DNA of 10,194 bases. Origin: Sandaracinobacteroides sp041675905. GTDB lineage: Bacteria; Pseudomonadota; Alphaproteobacteria; Sphingomonadales; Sphingomonadaceae. The DNA lies in assembly GCA_041675905.1 (NCBI GenBank), contig JBAYSX010000031.1:1-10194 (forward strand), in the 5' to 3' direction. This document shows, piece after piece, positions 1 to 5,566 of this stretch. The notes below the pieces were generated by a model, which did no database searches, was not told the DNA's origin, and was given only the letters and a program-made list of their open reading frames with translations. The position numbers and the translations under genes are program-made. How positions within the stretch are numbered: the stretch's first letter is position 1; each line of letters opens with the position of its first letter.

Positions 1-2
1 TC

Positions 3-107
3 GAGCCCTTCGCCTATCTCAAGGCCACCCTGACAGCCATCGCCAATGGCCACCCGCAAAGCCGCATCGACGACCTGCTGCCCTGGAACTTCAAGCCGTC
101 AAGATAA
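3..107 (+). pseudogene. tnpC: IS66-family transposase (TnpC), C-terminal end only
   Basis: The last 34 codons of a transposase whose body lies left of the window; TAA stop at 105-107. The peptide carries the typical C-terminal tail of IS66-family TnpC: an AYLKATLTAIANGHP helix, then the IDDLLPWNF signature and a short basic end. TnpC is the DDE transposase of IS66 elements. Whether the full gene is intact cannot be told from here. It reads towards the element's right end, which follows within 30 bp as expected. Family assignment is by recognition of the tail motif, which is short but characteristic. Confidence 0.8.
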
Positions 108-113
108 GCTGAC

Positions 114-136
114 CGTGGTGGCCGGCGACCGCTTAC
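114..136. repeat. right terminal inverted repeat of the IS66 element
   Basis: Read from the outside inwards, the element would begin GTAAGCGGTCGCC, matching the GTAA-type ends of IS66-family elements. The outer boundary is set at 136 because SAVED-like coding sequence starts right after it. The inner boundary is approximate because the left repeat is outside the window. IS66 elements usually duplicate 8 bp of target, so AATGAGTC (137-144) is predicted to recur just outside the left end. Confidence 0.6.
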
Positions 137-137
137 A

Positions 138-425
138 ATGAGTCCAGACCCTAGCATTCCTAGCCAGTTGGTTTTGGCGCTCTACCTTGAAGAGGCCATT
201 CCGTCGGCCAAGAGCGCGCAGGCTGCGGTCTCGACAATCAAGCGCATTGTGGATTCCACCGTCGCACGCCTTTGCCCGCGAGGGATTCAACTCTATTTCG
301 CAGGGCCCGCAGCGCTCGCTGTAGCGCTTGGTTATCGCTGGAATGCGATGGCACCGACGCAGTTGCATGAATTCATCATCCCCGAGCGCAGTTATGCCCC
401 CCACTGCGTTGCTTTGATTGCGTAA
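138..425 (+). pseudogene. SAVED-domain protein (CBASS-type effector), C-terminal remnant cut by IS66
   Basis: A 95-codon open frame starting at the IS66 end and closing at TAA 423-425. The peptide looks like the C-terminal part of a SAVED domain (SMODS-associated and fused to various effectors). It has an LVLALYLE strand, a long helix (residues about 24-45), then GIQLYFAGPAALAVALGY with N49 and a final strand ending in a SYAP turn. That order, 'hydrophobic strand, F-x-G-P, small-residue helix, LGY-x-x-N', is the usual end of SAVED. SAVED domains bind cyclic di- or trinucleotides and switch on fused nucleases, proteases or TIR/TM effectors in CBASS. The effector domain and first part of SAVED must lie beyond the IS, so the gene is probably dead. 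The ATG at 138 is the first Met after the junction and need not be a real start. The alternative is an unrelated hypothetical protein with a similar fold. Confidence 0.65.
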
Positions 426-454
426 GTCCTGGATCGAGCCATGCAACGCTGAAG

Positions 455-552
455 CGGCGCGGCCAGAGTCGAGCATCTGGCGAGGTGATCTCGTCCGCAA
501 ACAGCCGTTTTGATCGTCGCAATCGCTTGAGGATGTGCTTGCGCAGCCTGTC
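455..552 (-). pseudogene. degenerate fragment resembling an IS66 transposase core
   Basis: On the minus strand, frames can be joined to give DRLRKHIL, then RLFADEITSP (552-478), and after a frame change MLDSGRA (476 onwards). This resembles the IS66 TnpC segment around 'LFADET-x-P-x-LDPGRG', which includes a catalytic Asp/Glu region. There is no start, no continuous frame and no surrounding similarity, so if real it is a decayed scrap of about 100 bp. Its orientation is opposite to the IS66 tail at 3-107, so it would be a separate, older insertion. It lies between the SAVED remnant and the integrase stop. The match is by eye only and could be chance. Confidence 0.35.
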
Positions 553-562
553 AGCCCTATCG

Positions 563-1879
563 CTACCCGGCGACATCCTGAAGAAACTGCTCGAGGGATG
601 CCTTTCGCGCACATCTGTCAAAGGCATAAGCAGTTTGCTTGAATTCCTTGCCGTCCAGCAGGCCTTGAATATACCCGGAGACGGTGTCGGCTGCCATGAC
701 GAGCGTGTTGTCCAGCGTATGGACATATCTACTGGTCACCGAACTGTTGGCATGACCAAGGAGTGCTGCAATTGTGATCTCACTGAGGCCAAGATCATTG
801 GCAATGCTCGCAAAACTGTGCCGAAGGACATGGGCCGTGATTGTCTCAAGTGCAGTCCCGGCGAAGATCTTCTTCCACTTGTTTGGAAAGGCGCCATACG
901 CCTTGCCGCCCCGCGATCCAGGGAACACGTAATCCCCCGCAGCAACTTCCCGCTGCATCTCCAGGAACTCAACCACCGCAAGACCAATCGGGCGGATTGA
1001 TGCACCTTCCTTTGAATCCGACAGTCGTAGGCAACTGTTCGAGAGATCAACATCACTCCACCGCAGACCAATGATCTCGCTGCGCCGACAGCCGGTCAAA
1101 GCAATCTGACGCACGATGTCAGCCATCATCGCAAGATCCGGGTCGGTTGCCGCTCGCCTCAGCGCCTCGCCCATCTGCCGATATTCGGCGGTGCTTAGGC
1201 GCCGGTTTCGAACCTGATCCTTTGGCTTCTTAATGCCATGGGCAACATTTCGGTCTACAATCCCGGCGTCATTCGCATAGGTAAGAATCCCGCCGAGTAA
1301 GCCGACAGTACGACTTGCTGCCCCTGGTCCGCCGCGAAGAATGGATTTGCCGCGAAGGTTTTTGGTTTTCCTGACCGCGCGCGTTTTCCCGATCAAGATG
1401 TCGTTCATCATCTTCGTCACGTCCGCTTTACCCAGATCGCGCACGCGCTTCTTGCCGAGAATCGGGATGATGTGGCCATTGATTCTGCCGATATCAGTAG
1501 TGATTGTTGCTGGTTTCTTGGGCCGACCGCGTTTACCCTGGATAAGACCCGCATGGAGATCGCCGATATAGCGTTCACAAAGCTCCTTGATCGTCATGGC
1601 ATTTCGGTCCTCCAGCTTTTCTTCAGCCGGATCATCGCCTTGGGCTACGCGACCGAGTTGTGCCTTCGCCTCGCGACGTGCAGTCTCGGGCGTCCAGATA
1701 CCGTGAAGCCCAATGGTAAACCGCCGGGAAGATCCGTTGCTTCGATATTGGATCACATAGCTGCGCTTGCCCGACGCGAAGACTCTCAATCCAAATCCGG
1801 GCAGGTCATCGTCCCAGATGACGTAGTCGTTGGGTTTGGTTATGGCGCTCTCAACCAGCCGTTTCGATATCTTTGGCAT
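563..1879 (-). CDS. int: tyrosine recombinase / island integrase (DUF4102 arm-binding type)
   Basis: A 438-residue, apparently intact integrase that would catalyse site-specific insertion and excision of the island. Residues about 1-90 form the N-terminal arm-type DNA-binding domain (DUF4102-like: DDLPGFGLRVFASGKRSYVIQYR spans 23-46). Residues about 95-205 are the core-binding SAM-like domain, and about 225-400 the catalytic domain. The catalytic set is all visible: R265 in LTGCRRSEI, K290, H350 and R353 in HVLRHSF, H376 in LLGHAN and the nucleophile Y385 in SRYVH. About 40 residues follow the tyrosine, usual for this group. The ATG at 1879 has a GGAAAGG ribosome site about 8 nt upstream. The start faces a tRNA-Arg 3' fragment about 180 bp away, the expected attachment site, so P4/tRNA-type islands are the best comparison. 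Its tail is followed by transposon and defence-gene debris. Confidence 0.93.
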   Translation of the reverse strand: MPKISKRLVESAITKPNDYVIWDDDLPGFGLRVFASGKRSYVIQYRSNGSSRRFTIGLHGIWTPETARREAKAQLGRVAQGDDPAEEKLEDRNAMTIKELCERYIGDLHAGLIQGKRGRPKKPATITTDIGRINGHIIPILGKKRVRDLGKADVTKMMNDILIGKTRAVRKTKNLRGKSILRGGPGAASRTVGLLGGILTYANDAGIVDRNVAHGIKKPKDQVRNRRLSTAEYRQMGEALRRAATDPDLAMMADIVRQIALTGCRRSEIIGLRWSDVDLSNSCLRLSDSKEGASIRPIGLAVVEFLEMQREVAAGDYVFPGSRGGKAYGAFPNKWKKIFAGTALETITAHVLRHSFASIANDLGLSEITIAALLGHANSSVTSRYVHTLDNTLVMAADTVSGYIQGLLDGKEFKQTAYAFDRCARKASLEQFLQDVAG

Positions 1880-1908
1880 GGAATCTATCCTTTCCAGTCG
1901 GGCTCTCG

Positions 1909-1928
1909 CGTAAGCACCACGTAAGCAC
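1909..1928. repeat. paired direct repeat upstream of int, possible arm-type integrase sites
   Basis: CGTAAGCAC occurs at 1909-1917 and again at 1920-1928, an 11-bp period, about 30 bp upstream of the integrase start and 130 bp from the tRNA fragment. Tandem short repeats between int and the core site are typical of arm-type binding sites for the N-terminal domain of tyrosine recombinases, and may also lie in the int promoter. The repeat is seen directly; the function is inferred. Confidence 0.5.
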
Positions 1929-2059
1929 GTGGGGGAAAACCACAGCGTAGAGCCGGTTATGTTTTTCCGTCGTGACGCGCTGGAAAGTAAAGTTATTTCA
2001 GTGCTTTATCGCACTGTAGCGTAGTCCATCGCACATTTCGGATAGACTGCTAATAATTG

Positions 2060-2104
2060 CTCCGAAGGCGAAGGTCACAGGTTCGAATCCTGTCGGGTGC
2101 GCCA
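2060..2104 (+). other. attachment site: 3' half of a tRNA-Arg(CCG) gene
   Basis: The segment is the exact 3' part of a tRNA from nucleotide 32 on: anticodon loop CTCCGAA (2060-2066, anticodon CCG, reading Arg CGG), anticodon-stem 3' strand GGCGA, variable loop AGGTC, perfect 5-bp T-stem ACAGG/CCTGT around TTCGAAT, acceptor 3' strand CGGGTGC, discriminator G and encoded CCA (2102-2104). The five bases before the loop, AATTG, cannot pair with GGCGA, and no acceptor partner GCACCCG or D-arm is found upstream. It is therefore a fragment and not a working gene. Similarity starting at the anticodon loop and running to the CCA end is the usual shape of a core att site for integrases using tRNA genes. 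The island lies to its left with int. Arg identity rests on the anticodon and on resemblance to alphaproteobacterial tRNA-Arg. Confidence 0.85.
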
Positions 2105-2144
2105 AAATCTCTTAATAATTTCAACTATTTGCAGTGATTTTGGC
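2101..2144. repeat. 9-bp inverted repeat at the att/chromosome junction
   Basis: GCCAAAATC (2101-2109) and GATTTTGGC (2136-2144) are perfect reverse complements separated by 26 bp. The left arm overlaps the tRNA CCA end. It could form a weak stem-loop in a transcript, possibly the old transcription end of the tRNA gene, or be chance. The loop is long and no run of T follows, so I do not call a terminator. Confidence 0.3.
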
Positions 2145-2533
2145 CCCTGTGGTAATGCTGTTCCATCAGACTGGAAACTCACCAGCTTTTGACCGAGATG
2201 GCTGCAAATACGCGATTTTCCGCCAAATGTGGGCCAGTCGAAACTCACCATCCTCACCATTTTCATTCTCGCTCATGCAAACAGGTCCGGCCGTTTCGAA
2301 GGTGTGATCAAGGACATAGAGCAGTCAGCCTGCCAGTGAGACGAGATCGCAAGTCGGCAGCAAGCCTTCGAAGCGCCCAATTCGACCGGATCAACATAGC
2401 GTAACAATCCTGTCCGATCGACAGACGCGTCGCGGGCGGTGGCGCCAGCCCGTTGAATCTGCCCTTGCTTCCTGTTGCGATAGCAAGGCCAGGGCGAGTT
2501 CTTATACTTCAATGTTTGGTGGGAGTGCTTAAC
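2105..2533. other. intergenic stretch without a convincing gene
   Basis: About 430 bp between the tRNA fragment and the end of the ectR gene. The first 60 bp are AT-rich, the rest moderately GC-rich. Several short open frames exist on both strands. The minus-strand frame 2166-2276 (36 aa, MSENENGEDG start) stays open upstream to about 2321, and 2273-2536 is open for 87 codons on the minus strand. I recognise no family in either, and neither has a good ribosome site. Antisense reading of the tRNA fragment gives a Gln-Asp-Ser-Asn-Leu end well known as an artefact. The stretch may be the original flank of the tRNA gene or decayed mobile DNA. Confidence 0.5.
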
Positions 2534-2553
2534 CACCCGTAGTTAAACGGGTG
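2534..2553 (-). terminator. hairpin over the ectR stop codon, possible terminator
   Basis: CACCCGT (2534-2540) and ACGGGTG (2547-2553) form a perfect 7-bp GC-rich stem with a 6-nt loop that contains the TAA stop of the MarR gene (2543-2545). No U-run follows on the minus strand, so classical intrinsic termination is doubtful. A role in stabilising or ending the regulator's mRNA is an inference from position. Confidence 0.35.
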
Positions 2554-3031
2554 TCGAGCGGTCGATTTGCCCGCTGTCGAGCAAGGGCGCTGCATCGATA
2601 TCCTGGGCGTCCATCAGCGTGGCAAGGCGCTCGACCGCCGCCAGAATCATGGCCTGTTCCCATGACGGCAATGCCATGAAACGCTCAGTGAAGATCATCT
2701 GCAACGGGTCGGGCGCGTCGGCCAGGGCAGCCTTGCCGCTCGGCAGGGTGCTCAGATGGAACTGGCGTTTGTCCCTTTTACTGCGCTCGCGCTGAACGAA
2801 ACCAAGTGCTTCCAGCCGATCGACAATGGCTGTGATCGTTGCCTGGCTAAACTGGAGCGCCTGCGCGATTGTGCCGGGGGTCGCTGAACCGCGCATATCG
2901 ATCTCGCGCAAGACCAGCAACTGAGACGGCGTCAGTCCGGTTGCCGTTGCCAGTTGGCGACTGCCAATCTCTGTCGCGCGCAACACGCGGCGCAGCGCGC
3001 GCAGGGTCAGAGAGGCGATCTCGAAATCCAT
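2543..3031 (-). CDS. ectR: MarR-family transcriptional regulator, EctR type
   Basis: A winged-helix MarR regulator of about 162 residues, divergent from the ectoine operon. From the chosen start (MDFEIASL), an N-terminal dimerisation helix (about 5-25) leads to helices around LTPSQLLVLREI, then the recognition region TIAQALQFSQATITAIVDRLEALGF and the wing with the family's D-x-R motif (SKRDKRQFHLS). A C-terminal dimer helix pair contains WEQAMILAAVERLATLM. EctR proteins of this family repress ectABC-ask in halophilic methanotrophs and release it at high salt; the same role is inferred here from position. The start is uncertain. An in-frame ATG at 3103 would add 24 residues with five Cys, and its GAAGGA sequence is only 1 nt from the ATG, while the ATG at 3031 lacks a clear ribosome site but fits the family's length. 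The locus stands alone on its strand. Confidence 0.85.
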   Translation of the reverse strand: MDFEIASLTLRALRRVLRATEIGSRQLATATGLTPSQLLVLREIDMRGSATPGTIAQALQFSQATITAIVDRLEALGFVQRERSKRDKRQFHLSTLPSGKAALADAPDPLQMIFTERFMALPSWEQAMILAAVERLATLMDAQDIDAAPLLDSGQIDRSTPV

Positions 3032-3119
3032 CCGCGGGCACATAGCCGGAACGCAAGGAGGACACCAACAGGAAGAGCACTTTAGGCCCCAATCCTCCGC
3101 CATATCCTTCGCTAATCGA

Positions 3120-3125
3120 AATATA
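3120..3125 (-). promoter_or_regulatory. possible -10 box for ectR
   Basis: On the minus strand TATATT fits a -10 hexamer. Its -35 partner is poor. It would start transcription roughly 10 nt before the distal ATG (3103) or about 80 nt before the ATG at 3031. It lies beside the ATTCCGGAAT palindrome, so EctR could control itself as well as ectA. Weak call. Confidence 0.25.
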
Positions 3126-3135
3126 ATTCCGGAAT
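3126..3135. promoter_or_regulatory. palindrome between ectR and ectA, candidate operator
   Basis: ATTCCGGAAT is a perfect 10-bp palindrome in the shared region between the divergent genes, just upstream of a candidate ectA -35 box and just behind a candidate ectR -10 box. MarR regulators bind short AT-rich inverted repeats at such places, so it is a natural operator candidate. A second, smaller inverted repeat, GAATAATTC, occurs at 3210-3218 nearer ectA. Binding is not shown by the sequence. Confidence 0.35.
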
Positions 3136-3140
3136 AAGGG

Positions 3141-3168
3141 TTGAAAATATATCATGGGTCAGTATGTT
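3141..3168 (+). promoter_or_regulatory. candidate promoter of the ectoine operon
   Basis: TTGAAA (3141-3146, five of six to the -35 consensus) is followed after 16 bp by TATGTT (3163-3168, four of six to the -10 consensus). Transcription would begin near 3175, giving a leader of roughly 75 nt before ectA. The palindrome ATTCCGGAAT sits immediately upstream. Osmotically induced ect promoters often deviate from consensus, so this is a best guess among several possibilities. Confidence 0.35.
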
Positions 3169-3248
3169 TTTCCGCCTAAACGGGGGTGGGCACGCTTCTC
3201 CATATCTGAGAATAATTCGGGAGATGAACGATCTTCGATACCCAGGCT

Positions 3249-3815
3249 ATGGCGGCTGTTGCGCCGTCAGGAGCTTCTGCACGCTCCGGTAGGAGCAAGG
3301 GGCAGGACTTTGAGCTTCGCAAGCCGGTTGCGACGGATGGACCGGCGGTCACCGCGCTGATTGCGGCCTGTCCCCCGCTTGATGCGAACTCGGCCTATTG
3401 CAATCTGCTGCAATGCACCGATTTCGCCGACTTCTGCATCATTGCGGAGCGCGACGGCCAGCCGATGGGCTGGGTATCCGGCTATCGGCCACCATCCGCA
3501 CCCGAAAATTTCTTCGTCTGGCAAGTAGCGGTCGCCGTTGCGGCGCGCGGGCAGCGGCTTGCCGGCCGCATGATCGAGGCGCTGTTGGCTCGCCCCGAGG
3601 CCGTGGGCGTCACCCATCTCATTACCACCGTCACCGACGACAATCGCGCGTCATGGGCTTTGTTCGAAGGCTTGGCGCGCAATTGGCAGGTTCCCCTGCA
3701 CAAAAGCGCCCGCTTCGAGCGCGATGCGCACTTCGCCGGCGCGCACGCCACCGAATGGCAGGCGCGCATCGGCCCGCTGCCTATCGGCAGTACATCCTCC
3801 GAGGAGAATGGATGA
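3249..3815 (+). CDS. ectA: L-2,4-diaminobutyrate N-acetyltransferase EctA
   Basis: EctA transfers an acetyl group from acetyl-CoA to the gamma-amino group of L-2,4-diaminobutyrate, making N-gamma-acetyl-diaminobutyrate, the substrate of ectoine synthase. The 188-residue protein is a GNAT-fold enzyme of usual length. Landmarks are the family-typical ACPPLDANSAYCNLLQC (40-56), GWVSGYRPP (74-82), FVWQVAV (89-95) and the acetyl-CoA loop AARGQRLAGRM (98-108), followed by HLITTVTDDNRASWALFE. The start at 3249 is the only usable in-frame one: an in-frame TGA lies at 3225-3227 and the next ATG is too far inside. Its ribosome site is poor (AGG only 2 nt upstream). The N-terminal 18 residues are not conserved-looking. 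First gene of a seven-gene operon; its stop is 1 bp from the preferred ectB start. Confidence 0.95.
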   Translation: MAAVAPSGASARSGRSKGQDFELRKPVATDGPAVTALIAACPPLDANSAYCNLLQCTDFADFCIIAERDGQPMGWVSGYRPPSAPENFFVWQVAVAVAARGQRLAGRMIEALLARPEAVGVTHLITTVTDDNRASWALFEGLARNWQVPLHKSARFERDAHFAGAHATEWQARIGPLPIGSTSSEENG

Positions 3816-3816
3816 C

Positions 3817-5124
3817 ATGACCATCACCCTTCCCAAGCCCACGCCGACCATTCCCGACACGCGGATCTACGAGCGCCGGGAATCTGCGGTGCGCAGCTAT
3901 GCTCGGGCGATGCCGCGCCAGTTCGCCACAGCGCAAGGCGTGTGGATGCACGACAATCAGGGTGGCCGCTATCTGGACTTCCTGTCGGGGTGTTCGACGC
4001 TGAATTACGGCCACAACCATCCCGTGCTCAAACAAGCTCTGCTCGATTATATCGCGGGCGACGGCATCACCCATGGCCTTGATCTGCACACGGATGCCAA
4101 GGCGGCTTTCCTCGGAACGCTGGAAACGCTGATCCTTAAACCGCGCGGGCTGGATTACCGCGCGATGTTCACAGGGCCGACCGGCACCAACGCAGTGGAG
4201 GCGGCGATCAAGCTGGCCCGCAAGGTGACGGGGCGGGAGCTGGTGATCGCCTTCACCAACGGCTTCCACGGCATGACGCTGGGAGCGCTGGCATGTACCG
4301 GCAATGCGTCCAAGCGCGCCGGAGCCGGTGTGCCGCTCAGCCACGTCGCGCATGAGCCCTACGATGGCTATCACGGACCGGACGTCGATACCGCCGATCT
4401 GCTGGAACGCCGCCTTTCGGACCCGTCGAGTGGGCTCGATGCACCCGCCGCTATCCTGGTCGAAACGGTGCAGGGCGAAGGTGGCCTCAACACCGCGTCC
4501 CCCGAATGGCTGCGCAAGATCGCAAATATCGCGAAGCGTCATGGCGCCTTGATGATCGTGGACGATATCCAGGCGGGCTGCGGCCGTACCGGCAGCTTCT
4601 TCAGCTTCGAGGGTATGGGTTTCACGCCGGATATCGTCACGCTGGCAAAGTCGCTCTCCGGCATGGGCCTGCCTTTTGCGCTGACGCTGTTCCGCCCGGA
4701 GCTCGATCAATGGTCGCCTGGAGAGCACAATGGCACTTTCCGGGGCAACAATCATGCCTTCGTGACCGCGACTGCCGCGCTGCGTCATTTCTGGAGCGAC
4801 GAGGCGTTCCAGCGGGCCATTGCCCGAAGTGGGGTGCTGCTCGAGCAACGTTTGGAAGCCATGGCGGCCGAGCATGATCTCACAGTCTGCGGCCGCGGCA
4901 TGATGCGCGGCATCGATGTCGGCGCCGGCGAGATTGCCGCCGCTATCACTGCTGCCTGCTTCGAACAGGGTCTGATCATCGAGACCAGCGGCGCCCATGA
5001 CGAGATCGTCAAGGTGCTCGCCCCTCTCGTGATCGACGACGCTGTTCTTTCGGCTGGCCTCGACATTCTGGAAGAGAGCGTCCGCACCGCGCTGACGGCC
5101 CCCTACGATGTGGCCGCGGAATAA
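3817..5124 (+). CDS. ectB: L-2,4-diaminobutyrate:2-oxoglutarate aminotransferase EctB
   Basis: EctB is the PLP enzyme that makes L-2,4-diaminobutyrate from L-aspartate-semialdehyde with glutamate as amino donor, the first committed ectoine step. With the start at 3817 it is 435 residues, normal for the family. It is a class III (fold type I) aminotransferase: FLSGCSTLNYGHNHP near the N-terminus, the GPTGTNAVEAAIKLAR phosphate/substrate region, GFHGMTLGALA, the PLP pyridine-binding D249 in IVDDIQAGCGRTG, and the Schiff-base lysine K278 in TLAKSLSGMG; their 29-residue spacing is typical. Start choice: GAGGAG at 3801-3806 is 10 nt before ATG 3817 but only 1 nt before ATG 3808. The open frame extends further left inside ectA but is not conserved. 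Translation is probably coupled to ectA. Confidence 0.96.
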   Translation: MTITLPKPTPTIPDTRIYERRESAVRSYARAMPRQFATAQGVWMHDNQGGRYLDFLSGCSTLNYGHNHPVLKQALLDYIAGDGITHGLDLHTDAKAAFLGTLETLILKPRGLDYRAMFTGPTGTNAVEAAIKLARKVTGRELVIAFTNGFHGMTLGALACTGNASKRAGAGVPLSHVAHEPYDGYHGPDVDTADLLERRLSDPSSGLDAPAAILVETVQGEGGLNTASPEWLRKIANIAKRHGALMIVDDIQAGCGRTGSFFSFEGMGFTPDIVTLAKSLSGMGLPFALTLFRPELDQWSPGEHNGTFRGNNHAFVTATAALRHFWSDEAFQRAIARSGVLLEQRLEAMAAEHDLTVCGRGMMRGIDVGAGEIAAAITAACFEQGLIIETSGAHDEIVKVLAPLVIDDAVLSAGLDILEESVRTALTAPYDVAAE

Positions 5125-5138
5125 GGAAAGGAAATACT

Positions 5139-5534
5139 ATGATCGTCCGTAACCTTCAGGACATCCGCAAATCCGACCGCAACGTAAAGTCGAAAGGCTG
5201 GGAAAGCGCGCGCCTGCTTCTGAAGGATGACGCCATGGGTTTCTCCTTCCACGTCACCACCATGTATGCAGGTGAAGAGCTACACATGCATTACCAGAAT
5301 CACCTCGAAGCGGTGCTGGTGCTGAAGGGCAAAGGCACGATTGAGGACCTGGGCACCGGGGTGACGCACCAGCTCGCGGCGGGTGTGATGTATGCGCTCA
5401 ATGCCCATGACAAGCACATCGTGCGCCCCGAAACCGACATCCTGTGCGCCTGCGTGTTCAATCCGCCGGTTACAGGCCAGGAAGTGCATGACGAGAACGG
5501 CGCCTATCCCGCCGAGGCCGCGCTTACCGACTGA
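5139..5534 (+). CDS. ectC: ectoine synthase EctC
   Basis: EctC closes the ring of N-gamma-acetyl-diaminobutyrate by loss of water, giving ectoine. The 131-residue protein is a single cupin barrel of usual length. The metal ligands known from Paenibacillus lautus EctC have counterparts here: E57 in NHLEAV, Y85 in GVMYAL and H93 in HDKHIV. N-terminal MIVRNLQDIR and the substrate-side segment KGWESARLLLKDDAMGFSFH (19-38) are also typical. The last 20 residues are acidic and poorly conserved, as usual. A strong ribosome site (AAGGAAAGGAAA) precedes the ATG; the gene is 14 bp after ectB and 32 bp before ectD. Confidence 0.97.
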   Translation: MIVRNLQDIRKSDRNVKSKGWESARLLLKDDAMGFSFHVTTMYAGEELHMHYQNHLEAVLVLKGKGTIEDLGTGVTHQLAAGVMYALNAHDKHIVRPETDILCACVFNPPVTGQEVHDENGAYPAEAALTD

Positions 5535-5566
5535 ATCCGAATATGAAATAGAAAGGGGGAAGTCCC

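Noticed and set aside
2041..2104. A complete tRNA-Arg gene at this place.
   Set aside because: GGATAG at 2041-ish mimics a D-arm, but the anticodon stem cannot pair (AATTG against GGCGA) and no GCACCCG acceptor strand lies upstream.
2075..2266. Minus-strand open frame of 63 codons reading through the tRNA fragment.
   Set aside because: Its end (RTRQDSNL) is the well-known artefact of translating a tRNA 3' end antisense; no ribosome site or recognisable domain.
3224..3292. A 22-codon open frame (starts MNDLRYPGYGG) overlapping the ectA start, possible leader peptide.
   Set aside because: Its GGGAG sequence touches the ATG with no spacing, the frame overlaps ectA, and nothing suggests attenuation.
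3781..4998. Long minus-strand open frame of 405 codons opposite ectB.
   Set aside because: Antisense shadow typical of GC-rich coding sequence; no family motifs, while the plus strand encodes a clear EctB.
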